Assembly (NCBI GenBank): GCA_013396995.1
Contig: VWZP01007927.1
Location: 62,001-126,000 of the forward strand
DNA length: 64,000 nucleotides
From: Dicaeum eximium
Taxonomy: Eukaryota > Chordata > Aves > Passeriformes > Dicaeidae
Direction: 5' to 3'
The position numbers were made by a program, and so were the translations under genes. Positions 9,731-21,800 of the stretch are shown piece by piece. The notes below the pieces were generated by a model. It did no database searches. It had not been told where the DNA came from and saw nothing but the letters and a program-made list of their open reading frames with translations. Positions within the stretch are counted from its first letter, which is position 1, and every line of letters starts with the position of its first letter.

Positions 9731-11106
9731 AGGCGAAGTGACAACTTCAGAGCTATCAAAAAAAAAAATCTATCTTAATGGGCTCGATGTAATTGCTTAT
9801 TGATTTCCCCACCCTGTATTTCAGGCTATAAAACAGAATTATCATAAACAGGCATCTATCTTAATCTAAGTATGCAGCCAGCTCTCACCCCCCAAAAAAA
9901 TCAGCATTTGTAGAAAAGAGAAGCAGTTACGGTTTCAGAATCTATGTCTTAGGATTTCCTCCAGCTAATTGTTCTCGTTATGTTGTCATGCACAATAAAA
10001 TATAATTAAAGTAATAAAAAAGCATCGAGGCCTAATATGCAAAGGCTGGGCCTGCCATGAATCAGATCTCCCAGGAGCTTTCCCCTCTCCAGGCACAGTA
10101 CTCGATGTTCCCAAAGTTAAAAGCAGGGAGGGATTTACTGCAGAGAAGATGCAATAAGGAGATAGATAATAAATAAATACAGATATATGGAGGCATTCAG
10201 TCACTTCATCACCACTGATGACTGCATTGCACACAGCTGCAGAAGGAGAGGCAGACGTGGCTGCTTGTCTTGCACTCCCACACTTTAATTTTTTATTTTT
10301 TTTCCCTGAGCCTCTATTTTCCCCAAAAGGAAACCAAAAAAGGAAGTATAAATGTCCTGCGTATATATGTGAAGTACCATGTAGAAAATGATTTCATCCC
10401 ACGCTTTCCCTCTTAGCCCTGAACTTCATCAAAACAACAAAATTCTTCAGGCTCTCAGACAGTCTGCTGGCTCCTGATCCACGCTCGCTTCGCTCGCAGC
10501 ACGAAAAAGCTCCAGAAAGAAAAGTGCTCCAGACAAAGCTCCAGGAAAAAGTGCTCCAGAGCAGCATGGCCTGGATGTAGCCTCAGGCAAGGTATGGTCC
10601 TGTGTGCCCAAACAGGGATCTGCTCCTGATTTCCCAGAGCCTGTTTTCCAGCCTCTCCCCAGGTCCAGTGGCCCGGCTTTCAAGTACATCCCGGCAAGAT
10701 TAATTAAAGGGAAGGAGCGTGGTGTCCTAGATGATTGGGATTAGCTAATAAGGTTATTTTAGTCTGGCATTTGCTGGGGGAGACTGATGTTCCACGAGTT
10801 CCTTTGTGCAGAGGGGGCAGGAATTGCTGGCAGTGGAGACATCCTGCTTTTCATTCCACATCCGTGCTGCTCGTGAGCTTTAATTTCTGCAGGAGCAGCA
10901 TGGAAGTTTCCTGAAGTTCTCAGGTATAAATGTTGTTTCCAGGTGTTTGAGAACAAGTGGCTTGTAGAGCCAGGACAAGGGGGAGTTGTGGATAGGCTTA
11001 GCAGCTTGTCTGCAGGCTAAACAACTGAGTTAGCAGAGGAAGAAATGGATAAAATATGAATTTATCTATAGCAAGAAAGAAAGTAAGGCTGTTAGTGTAT
11101 TGTGTC

Positions 11107-11362
11107 TGTCTCAACAGCAACAGGGAATGGCTTCACACTGACAGAGAGCAGGTTTAGGCGGGATATTAGGAAAGAATAATTCCTTGTGAGCGTGGTGAGG
11201 TTGCCCAGAGAAGCTGTGGCTGCCCCTGGATCCCAGGAAATATCCAGGGCCAGGTTGGAGCAAGCTGGGATAGTGGAAGGTGTCCCGGCCCATGGCAGGG
11301 GGTTGGAATGAAATAATCTTTACGGTCCCTTCCAACCCAAACCATTCTGGGTTTCTGTGCAG
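11107..11362 (+). mobile_element. CR1 3'-end fragment
   Basis: It shows 'agcaggtttaggcgggatat', 'ggttgcccagagaagctgtg', 'gctgcccctggatccc', 'ggcccatggcagggggttgg' and 'ggtcccttccaacccaaacc' in order, in sense orientation. Confidence 0.88.
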
Positions 11363-11809
11363 ATTCGAGACAAGCATTTTTCTCTCTGTGTTGTACATGG
11401 AATAAACAGCACGGAATTCCAGCAAGGACGTGTTTGTGTTCAGGCTGCGGCTGAGGAGAGGGAAATCCACACCTGCTGAACTTTAAATGCCCAAATACCC
11501 CATGTGGCTCATCTTTTCCTGCTGGAGCTTTTGAAGGGGAGCAGGAAAAGTGTTGGCCGCAGTGTTCCTGGAATATACGTGCAGGGAGGGATCAGTTCTT
11601 GCATTTATGTTGACCTTAACCTGTGAGAAAAGTTCCTGATGAGACGTGCGTGGGAAATGCAGGGAACATGGGACTGGACAAGAGAGCCAGGAAAGGCCTG
11701 GGAGCAAACAGCACAGCCTGAGGCTCCACACTGCACAGCTCCTGGCACTTCTGCTCCTTTAATTCGCTGCTTATTTATTTTCTCTCTGCTCTAAGTTTCG
11801 CCTGTGTCA

Positions 11810-12227
11810 CATTTTCCATGGCGATGGAGGCGCGGGCGCTCCCTGCTCTGAGCGCTGGTGACACGGCAAAGCCGGGCATGGCTGGGACGGGGAATGGAGA
11901 CGGGAAAAAGGGAAAAAGGAGCAGAGGGAAAAAGGGAAACCTCCTCGGGTTAGGGGTGCAGGGGGAGGGAAAGCTCTTCGGCAAGGACACAGGGTGAGGG
12001 AGGAGCGGCTGTGACCGAGCGGAGACAGGAAGAGAAGGAAACACCCAGCGGCTCTGGAAAAGGCTTCCCGAAGGGAAAAGGCCTCGGCAGGGACCTGGGG
12101 AAGGGCTGCGAGGGAGGAGGAGCGGGGGAAGGAGGGGAAAGAGGAGAAGGAGGGGAAAGAGAAGGAAAAGAGAGGGAGGAGGAAGAGGAGGAAGAGGAGG
12201 GCGGCCGGCGGAGGGATCCGGCGGCGN
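11810..12227 (+). promoter_or_regulatory. ARHGEF12: GC/purine-rich block, likely ARHGEF12 promoter region
   Basis: CpG-containing, GC-rich sequence (11815-12110) passes into an almost pure G/A tract on the + strand (about 12105-12205), then 'gcggccggcggagggatccg' and a single N at 12227. It lies about 550 bp upstream of the ARHGEF12 start codon. In avian assemblies such sequences are often incompletely recovered, so part of the first exon may be missing at the N. Promoter identity is inferred from position and composition. Confidence 0.5.
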
Positions 12228-12780
12228 TTCTCCTGTGTTTCATTTTCAGAAATTGATGGATTAGGTTTAGCCACATGGACCAAATATTAATCTTTGCCTC
12301 AGTGTGAAAATTTCACTTGCCTAATAAGTGCTGTCCAAGGCATTAAAAACTAGGAACAGCATCTAGAAATAGGAAGTGTTCGCCATCGCAGTAATAGTCA
12401 GCACAATAAGCCCCACCTCTTGACTGATCTACAGGCAAAATGCTTTTTTTTTTTGTTGTTTCTTTTTTTTTGTTGTTGTTGGAGTTTTTTCTTGCTGGAG
12501 TTTTTTCCTTTATCCCCCACGCCCCACTTCCGTGGTTTGGATATTCTGGGTGACTGCGAGAAGAGTTTTGGAGTTGTTTTGGATTGGGTTTGGTTTTTCT
12601 TTTTTTTTTTCCTTGTTCCCTTCTCCTGCCCTTGAACTGAGTTTGTCCTCTGTGCATGCCTCTTCTGGAGCAAGGCTGGATCCTGAACCTCGGTGCATGT
12701 GAGGGGCAAAGCCTCGTTCATATTCCTGCAATAAGAGTAAAATGTAAATTGGATAATACGACTTCTTGCCAAAGGCTCCA
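12228..12780 (+). other. ARHGEF12: Probable ARHGEF12 5' UTR with upstream start codons
   Basis: This lies between the GC-rich block and the start codon. A good acceptor-like signal (CTCCTGTGTTTCATTTTCAG, ending 12249) suggests a 5' UTR exon could begin at 12250. It holds T-rich tracts (12443-12485 and 12600-12612) and several upstream ATGs. Stops in frame with the main ATG are at 12745 and 12754, which supports the chosen CDS start. Whether all of it is in the mature leader is not shown. Confidence 0.5.
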
Positions 12781-12784
12781 ATGA
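12656..12784 (+). promoter_or_regulatory. Upstream ORF overlapping the ARHGEF12 start as ATGA
   Basis: A 42-codon ORF from ATG 12656 ends at TGA 12782-12784. The stop overlaps the main ATG at 12781 in the ATGA arrangement. Its start context is weak (T at -3). Two start-stop pairs lie inside it in other frames: ATG-TGA at 12697-12702 and ATG-TAA at 12742-12747, the latter with A at -3. If transcribed, these would be expected to lower or regulate initiation at the main start. Confidence 0.45.
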
Positions 12785-12812
12785 GTGGCACACAGTCCAC
12801 AATCACGGACAG
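12781..12812 (+). CDS. ARHGEF12: ARHGEF12 coding exon 1 (residues 1-11)
   Basis: It encodes MSGTQSTITD plus two bases of Arg11, with donor ACAG/GTCAGT. The peptide is the recognised LARG N-terminus. Confidence 0.93.
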
Positions 12813-15800
12813 GTCAGTATAAAATCAGATTTCTTGATTTTTTTTTTTCTTTAATTTTTTTGGAGCGCGAGTATTCGCAGAGCTCACGTACTTTGTGTTC
12901 TGGCTTCAGTGACAGACGGGATCAGAAAAGCAGGATTAAATCAGAGGTTCTGGGAACCAAGGGTGTCTTGACTGTCAAAGCGACTGAGTTAACTTTGAAA
13001 CCGGCGTATTTCAAGTCCAACAGCTTTCAGGCCTGCCAGGCTGACTTTGTAGGAGCCAGGGGTGGTAATTCAGCTCCCAGGACGGGCTGGTGCTGCGGGG
13101 AACACCGAGAGCAAGCGTTCCTGCAAGGAGCTGAAGCTGGAGAAGCCACCAGAATTTAGGATCCGGCTGGAGCCTGAGCTCAGAGCCCGTGTTGAGCATG
13201 CACTTGGGTCTCCTTGGGTCAAGTGCTGCGGGGAGGTCACTCCAGGTGAGGGCAGGAGGGAGAGCTGACAAGCAGGAATGTCTGCTGGTGTCTGCCCTGG
13301 CAGGAACCTGCCCTCAGATACCTGCTCAGGCCTCTGCGCTGCTCTGCAGGTGCCTCTCATCACCTTTGCAGTTCTCCTCTTCCTGCTGGGATGTTTCAGA
13401 GGAAGGGGGAAAAACATGACCAAAAGAAAAAAGTCAAGGAGGAAACATTGTAACATGCTTTTGAGGCTAGTGAGTGGAATGCGTGTCTTCAGGTTTTTTT
13501 TTAATGAGAAGAAAAGATATCTTTTTTTTTGACACTGTATGCTGTGAGAACCGTTTGTAGGTATTTTATTGTGTCTCTGTCGTGTCTGTTTGGTGGTTAA
13601 GGTGTGAATTTGTGTGGCAAAGGCCTTTCACGACCAAGCAGTTCTGGCACAGCTGCAAAGCTGGGGCTGGGATAGAGCAGTGATGCTTTTGGGTGTTGGA
13701 GCTCACCAATTTTAGGCTCCAGGTGTGGGCAGGGAAGAGACTGAGTGTGGTTCTCACTTAAATCCAGGTCTTTTGGTGACTCCACAGGTCCTCACAGACA
13801 GCACAGTCCAAAGGGCTGTGGGACAGCTCAGACTCGTGTACAATCTGTGTTTGCAACTGTTCACAGAGTGTCAAACTTTGGCAATTAATTTGGTAGTTTG
13901 TAGGAGCAGAATTTTCTCGTTTGCAGTGCGTGAATGATTCTTGAGTTGCAGGATGTTTTTCTCTGTATCAGGCAAGGCAATGACAGTAAAAAGGCATTTC
14001 AGTGGATTTGTGAGGATTTTGTTACATACTTCAGGCCATATGTCTTGTGGCAAGTTGCATGATATCAAAAAAAACGACAGGATTTTCATACCAAGAAGCA
14101 GCTGAGTGATGCATGGAAAGGAAAAACACGAGAACAGGGAATTTAATTTACTTGTTAGTAAAACAAAATGCTTTCCATTATTGAATTGGAGCAGCCAAAA
14201 AAAAAAAAAAAGTCTCATTTCCTTTTGCTCTCAGTCATGTCAGGAAGATGTTTCTGTTTGGTGTTCCATTAAGGTTTTGGATCAAAAGGCTTTTAATGTC
14301 AGGTGAGGAGCTGTCTCCACAGCCCTCAGATTTCTGGGATGGCTGAGGGAATGTGGGGAAACTGGATCTCTTCTTGTCACTATTTTTCACCTCTGGCCTG
14401 GAGCAGCCCCAGCTCTGGGGTACAAAGTCATGGTCATGGTTCAGCCAGGAGAAGAGAAGCTTTGGGGTGACCCAATTGTGGCCTGCCAGGACCTGAAGGG
14501 GCCTGCCAGGAAGATGGAGAGAGACTGTTTTAAAAGGCCTGCAGTGATAGGACGAGGGGGAATGGTTTCAAACTCAGGGTTGGGTTATATTGGTTATAAG
14601 GGCAGAATTGTTCCCTGTGAGGGTGGTGACAGGGTGCCCAGGGCAGCTGTGGCTGCCCCTGGATCCCTGGAAGTGTCCAAGCCAGCCTGGAGCACCCTGG
14701 GGTAGTGAAAGGTGTCCCTTGAAGGTCCCTCCCAGCCCAAACCATTCTGGGGGTCTCTGATGAGTCTCTGGTTTATTCCCTGGCTGAACGTTTCAGCAGA
14801 ACCCCAGACCTGGTGGTGGTGGTGTTTGTTCCATCGTGTGCATCTCTGCAGTTCCTTTTCATCCCCAGCATTGTGCAGGGTTTGGAGAGGATGGTTTTTG
14901 ATCACTCCTGTCCCTGCAGAACCTTCCCCTTTCCCTTCAGGCCCAGGGAGTCTCTGTGTTGCCTCCTTTAATCTGCCTCTCAAGCTTAGAATGTAAAGCA
15001 GGTGCCATATAAATAATGTTGATGCTTCCACTGTCATTAGGGCTGCGTGGTATAAATCATCTGACATGTTCAATTCTCTTTGTGTTTGTCAATCACCTTC
15101 CTTGGTGGGATTGAGATGGGAATTGCCTTAAACCAGGAAAACCCAGCTTGCATCCGTGCCAGATGGTATTAGGAATATAATAGGGTAGCTTGGGCCTGGA
15201 TTTTTCTCCATATTAGCTTTACATATTTGCATTTTGCATATATGGAGCTGCCTAAATCCACATTACAGACAGCAGATATTTCCTTTGGTATCCCTTCAGT
15301 TTAAGGTGGTAATGATTTGACATCTGTCACATTTCCCTTGTCCAGGTTGCACTTGTCTCATCCTTGACATATTTTATAGCTCTTGTTTTTTGTTGATGAT
15401 ATCATGATTACCATTAAATATACAAATTAGGAGTGTATGAATGGCCATTTCTAATGGCTGTTTTGGAGCCAGGATGATAAATAATGTTTTTATTAAGTCC
15501 CCTCCTTTTTTTTTCCTTTTTTTTTTTCCTCTTATTTTTGTTCCCTTTCCCAGGAAAGTTGAATGGATTTTAGTGTCTGGCACTGCTGAAACACAGTCAG
15601 GCCAGTTCATATCTGAATGTGTCTGGGCTCATTCTCTCTGTGGACTAAACCTTAACCCAGTTAATTTTGGTAGTGGTTATGCTCAGATTTTGTTATCAGA
15701 ACTCCCAAAGCAGCACCATTTTCTGGTGTCTTTTTCTTCAAGTGCCTTCAGTCTGGAGGCAAGTGAGTGCCTGGGGGAGTGGGGGAATACCAGGCATTGA

Positions 15801-18800
15801 ACAAAAAAATCAGAGCAGATGTTGAGACTCTTGAGAGTGTAAAAGTTGTTGTGTAGGAGCTCCTGGCACACTCTGCTCCCCCTCAGCATTTTGGGGAGCA
15901 CCTAAAGGGTGCAGGCAGACCAGAAATTATCTCCTAACAGAGCACTTGAGGCTTAAAAACAACATCAGCAAAACGTTCTCCAGGATAGCCGTGGCCTGAG
16001 AGAGTTAAACACGGATTGAACTTCCCCTTCTTTCCCTCAGGATGTTCTTTCACTCTGTCAGCTGCTTTTTTTTTCATAGTCCTGGTGCCCACTGGACCGT
16101 ATCAAACCCTTCATCTCCAGCCTTATTGCTCTGCTCCTTTATGTTTGTAAACATTTACACCCTCTTAATTTAATCCTCTCTTAGCTATGCTGTATTTGTT
16201 CAGAGGCCTCCTAAGGTGGCATTTATCATGCTGAGCTTAATAAGACTTTGAGGTAGACATCCCTGAGCTGCTCATCTGGCTCGACTTGATCAGTTCTGGA
16301 AGGAAATCTGCACATCGAGGGGACCTTTCTTATCCTAAAGCTGTCTAAAATCAGTCAGGTGGCTGAGCTTCATCCAGCTCTGGATTTAGGTGAGATTGCC
16401 CATATCTTTTAACCTGAAAAAAAATGTATTTTTGGCCCCTTGCTGGTGCCGGGTTGGATTTTCATTGCTGGGTGCTGTTTTTGGGGGGAATATCCAGACT
16501 TTGGGGCCCATCTGTGACCAGCTGAGGGCTAGCAGGCGGCTGGGCAGGGTTTGCTGGAGTTTTTTTCCTGTTCCTGCTGGCATTCCCTGCCTCTGGAGCT
16601 GTGCTGGCCGGAGCCTGGCCAGCTCTGGGCGTTGCTGTGTGCTCTGCATGGCCGGCCACACATGGCCGGGTGAGATAAGGCCTTTATTCTTCCCAAGGCC
16701 ACGCTGAAATTCTGAAATTCGGCCATTTCCAGCCTCTGCTTGGCCACCGAAGGCCGGCCCGAGCTCGGCTGTATCCTGTTATGACACTAAAGAAACATTC
16801 GTGTGCCATTAATTTTTTTTCACTCTCGAGTTAACTGTATTTTTCTTCCTGTCACCGTTCCAAACACACTTCAGGGTTGAGCAATTGCACGGCTGCAGGA
16901 CTTGCTTTATGCTTCTTTCTGTTTATTAAAGGCCAATAAAAGAAAGGAGGCTCTTGCCTTCGCAGGACCTCGCTGAGGAGCTGGTGACTCCTCTCTGCAC
17001 TTGCTTGCAAATGAGTTTTATTTATAACTGTGCTGTAGTTTCTGTTGCTATGATTGGAAAACAGCAGAGGTAGAATTTACACATAATTACCCTTGAGAAG
17101 TTTTAATTGGTGATTTGCTCCTGACTTGGTATTAAAATAGACTCTAATTGTTTCTTATCTGCTTTAGATGCACTTTCCCTGTCTCTGGCTCTTTGGAAGT
17201 CCCTGTAGTAATTGGGAATTCTTTGTATGGGGAGGAAAAAGGGTTTTATTTCTTTCAGCAGGGTAAGAACTGCACAGAAAGTCACACCTTACTCTTACTG
17301 ACTAGTTAGATGTCATTATCATGCATTTTTTAATTAGTAGAGTTTGTAAAATCCAGTATTTATGGAAAATGGGCTGCAGCATGACATCTAAGGATTAAAA
17401 AGAATAATAGTCTTTGAGTGGGGCTTTTCATGGCTGTGCCTTCGCTGTGTTTGGAAATTAGCAGTTGACAGAGTCTGTGCATAAATTCATGTTTTATTTT
17501 GCTGTTCTTGAGGCTGGCAGAAGGAGAGGACTGTCTGGGGTGTTCACTGCTGCCTGGGACACAAATGCTACCACTTGACGTTGCATAGTTTATTAGGGCT
17601 TTTACTGGAGACAGGAGCTGAGGTGAGCTTGATTTTCTAGTTTTGAGTAGAGCTGTGGGTGTTGTGATTATTTGGGTGGAGGCAGGAATGATATTTCATC
17701 TGTGAGCCCAATTGTATAATTCTCCCTGTGCACAGAACTCCTGTTAATGCCATTTTAACATTTCAAATGGATGGACTGGGAGAGGTACTGGGATGTTGGC
17801 TCCTTCAATTTTAGCTTTTCAAAATTCTGCTCCACATCTACAAGAATTTAGCAGCAAAAAAATGTCTGGAGTGCTGTCCTGGATGGAGATACTAGAGAAG
17901 GAAAGTGCAGCTTGCCCTTGGAGCAGGAGTTTGCTGAGGTCACTGGTGGGATTTGTGGGTGTTCACTGGTGTCCTTTGACTTCCATGACCTGTGTGGGAG
18001 GAGAGTTCCCTGCTCCTGGAGGGTGACAGAGTGACCACAGTCGTGCTGCTGGAAATCAAAGAGTCTTCTGTTCACTCTCACAACTGGGCTGGACCTTGGT
18101 GTAAAAGTGGTGGTTTTGTAGAAGTAATGATTAGTGTAGAAGTGGGGTTTTATTGTAGAAGTAGGGATTTAGGCTCTGGAGATTCTGGCAGTTCATCCTA
18201 AGGCTGTAGAGAGCATTGGTGAATTTGCCTGGGGAAGGTGGTATGGACACCTGTACCAGTTATTTTCCATATTTCATGGCTAGACACCAGGATTATTTGG
18301 TTACTTCCTGCAGTGGGCTCTCCCAGTGAATTTGTATCTAAAGAATTTGAGTTGCTTCTTTTTTCCCAAGAAGCTTAGGAGTATAACCAGCAGGATTTTT
18401 GACATTAACTGTTGTTTCCCCATTTTTCCCTCAGTATTTTGAGCAGTATCCTTTGCCTCTCATGGTTAAAATTCTCAGCCCCACCTGGCCAGCCCTGTGC
18501 TGTGGTTTGCAGTTATGCAGAGTGTCTCAGAGAGGAGCAGTGTTTGCTTTGGTCTGGAGTCTGAATTCTTCACTCCACCTCGAGGTGGTCCTTTGGGTCA
18601 CCAGGGAGATATGTTGGCTGTGCTGCTTGAGAGATAAGCTCAGCCTCTTGCTTTAAGCCTTTATCCTCCAGGTTTCTCCTTGAATATCTCTTCCTTCCCT
18701 CTGAAAATTAGCAGTTGGAGATTTATTAATGAATCCCATTTGTATTACCTCTGAGTTTCTAGTGGATGAGTTGCTGTAAAAATGCTTCTTATAGCATTCC

Positions 18801-21800
18801 AGATATTCCTCTGCCTAAGCACTCCCCCTGATATTTTAGCTGCTTTGAGATAAGCAGATTTTCCTGTGTAAGAGATGTCAATAGCACTAAGAGAAAATAG
18901 ATAAATGCATATTTTCAGGTAGGTGATGCTGTGTTCTGTGGCCCTGCTCTGGATAATTATTAGGTTTAAAGAATAAAAGTCTTAGTTCATGTCTCAGCTT
19001 GATTAAACTAAGGGTCAGGAGCCTGGATGTTGGTAATATCTCAACATCAGAAGAGAGGGCTTAAAATAAGGATAGGAGAAGCAGCAGTGAGGGAATTAGT
19101 AAAATGAAAAGGGATGTAAAACATGCAGTGTTTGATTAAGAATGCAAAAGGGATAAAATACAAGGCAGGAAACATACAAAACAGTAACAGCACACTTAGA
19201 AAAAGACAGGAAGAAGCAACGTTTACTCATGTTTCTTTGAAAAGAAAACATGTAAAAATAAATACATTAAAATGACAGGAAAAAGCAGCGTCCTTATGTT
19301 TCAGATGTAAGCATAAGTATAAATAGTAAAAGCCAAACAAACAGCATTCAGCCTGTGACATTCACAGATCGTCTGGATGTTTTGTTATCACCCTGCATCC
19401 TTTCCTTGAGGATTTTCAGTGTTGTGTCTGTTTGACTTCTGAGGCCCATGGGCAGGAACCCTTTCTTGCAGCCTGCTGGTAAATAAGAAACGTTGCTGTT
19501 TACATTTGTTGGCAAACACTTCAATGCGATCCTGCGGGGCTATTTTAAGCTCTGTTTTGACAAGGCTGAAAGGTCTGGGCTGGGATGTTCGGTGGCAAAA
19601 GCGTTTCATGGCATTGCTGTGGCACTGGGAAAAGTCCTTCCTGAGGTGGAAGAACCTACAGGTTTCTGTACTTGGAATAATTGTGGTGTGATGTGGATCC
19701 TTGTCCTGTCAGTCCCTGGGAGGGTGGGGATGTCCTGGCAGGAGGGGCATGGTCACAAGGATGTGGCACTCAGGGCTCAGTTCTTCCAAAAAATAAACCT
19801 TTTATGGGCAGGGAGCAGGGCTGGGTGGAAGTTGAACTGTGTGAGTTAAGCAGCAGGGCCTCTCTTGGTGGTACAAAGAAGTTGAAATGTTGATGCTAAA
19901 AAACCTAAGAGAGAATCTCCAGGTTCTGGCAGCTCTTGGTTGCTCTCAGTTGGCACAAGACCTGTGGCTGCAAGGGCAAAACTCAAACTGGTTTTACTCC
20001 TGAGCTCTTGAAATACGTTTTGGAAATTTTCTGGGATATTGGTGGGAATCTGATTTTTATTCAGGTGCTGTTCCTTATTGAATCTGTGAGTAGCAGCACA
20101 ATTTACTCTTGTTTGTGTGAGGAGCCGGTCCTGAATTTATTTGCAGGCGGTGAGTCCTGATTTGTGGTATCACATGCAGTCCCTGGTGACTTTCCAAGTA
20201 ACCTAAGAAGAGTTAAACGCTATTTTCTAGAGTCCTGAGTGAGCTGCAGTGCTGGAGAGGGGCTGGAAAACTTAGGTGGGACCTGGATTGACCTGAGCAA
20301 GCATTTCCCAGTGCGGAGGAAAAGCCCCAAGTGTTTAATAAAGCACCAGACTGATGTGAGACAGGCAGAGGACTGGGAGTCCACCACTCCCATAAACATA
20401 CAAGCTTCAACCTGCAGGCTCACCTGAAGCATCTGATGGCTGCTTGAAAGTCTTTTTTAGCCTGTTATGATAGTGGCTGTTGGTGCAGCTTCTTGGCAGC
20501 ACTTCAGACAAGGCGTCTCCTCTCAGTGCTCCGTGCCACAGAGGCACCCCTGCCTTTCTGCTGTGCCCACATGCAAAAGAAGGTTCTGCTGAGATCAAAG
20601 CTGCCAGGAAAGTGATGGAAAAGGGAGAGAATTAAAGGAGGGAAGCCATAACCAGCGAGCAGAGAAAGGAAATAGGAAAAAGCTGCAGTGCAAGACAGGA
20701 GAAATGAATAGGAAGTGAGTGAGAGGGAGAGAAATGGGAGAGCTGGTGGCAGCTGCCAGATAGGAGAGAGGTTTCCTGCCTGCCCCGTGCTCGGGAGGCA
20801 CATGGCAGCCTGCAGGGCCAGGACGTGCTGTGGGGACACAGAGCCCTGGGGAGCACCTCAGGGTGCTCTGCAGGACTGGAGGAGCACCCTCAGTGTCTGG
20901 GAGTGCCTGTCTCAGTGACAGCAGGTCCCATGTGGCTGTATCATGATAATTCCTGTTCTTCTGGGGCTTACAGGCAAGAACACGACGTTGTTTTCTGCTC
21001 TGTGTCAGTAGGATTTTTTTTTTTTCTGGTTTTGAAAAATTATAATTATGTGATGTCCTAAAAAAGGACAGCCAAAAGCGAGCTGCTGTTCTGGGGATTT
21101 AAAAGAGGGATTTTCCCTGCTGCTGCAGACTCCATCCTGACTGAGGCAGCAGCATCAGCTCTGGCAAATACCCAGGGGGAGCTGCAGTAGAGGAGAGCGA
21201 ATTGATATCACGTGGGCTTCCTAAACGTGAGGATGGGGGGACTCCTGGTGTGCCAAGGCTAAAAGAGACCTCGTGGTGCCGAAGTGCAGCTCTGCAGCTG
21301 GCACTTTGCTCCTGCAGCCCGTCGGGAGGCAGCAGCCATGGGCTGTGGTTTGCCCTGCGCAGGCCCTGCGGTTCGGGCAGCGGAAGCGGCTCCTGCGGGC
21401 GCAGATCTGATCTGAGCAAACCCCACACCCTGGCTGGCTCTGCCTGGGGGTCTGCTCTGGGCATCCTGCACACAGAGCCCTCTGCAGCTCTCCTGGGCTT
21501 TGCTTTGGTGGGGGGATGTGCTAAAGGCACCCAAAGGAGCACCTGTGCAGGTGCTGCTCTGCCCCAGCCATCACCAGTAGCACCTTGCAATAATTTGGAA
21601 ATAATGATCTAAAAGAGCAGAGCTCTCTATAGATCATTACTCCCTAAAAATATCTGGATTATCTGTCTAGATATCTAGATGTCAATTTTAGATACTTCTG
21701 TGCTGAGTTTGCTTTGGTGGGAGGATATACTAAAGACACCCAAAGGAGCACCTGTGCAGGTGCTGCTCTGCCCCAGCCATCAGCACTAACACCTTGCAAT

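Larger units (their letters stand above)
7186..11106. other. Intergenic sequence between TLCD5 and ARHGEF12
   Basis: No exon-like frames with splice sites are seen. Contents noted are an AT microsatellite (about 8190-8285), a short CR1 tail (9630-9730) and otherwise unique-looking moderate-GC sequence. ORFs of 60-90 codons here look random. Confidence 0.5.

Noticed and set aside
11807..12283. 158-codon antisense Ser/Phe/Pro-rich ORF and matching sense Glu/Gly ORF
   Set aside because: Product of the purine tract; it contains an N and no recognisable domain.
12420..12635. 71-codon Phe/Leu-rich ORF as a small membrane protein gene
   Set aside because: It is created by T-runs in the probable ARHGEF12 leader; kept only as a possible uORF in the findings.
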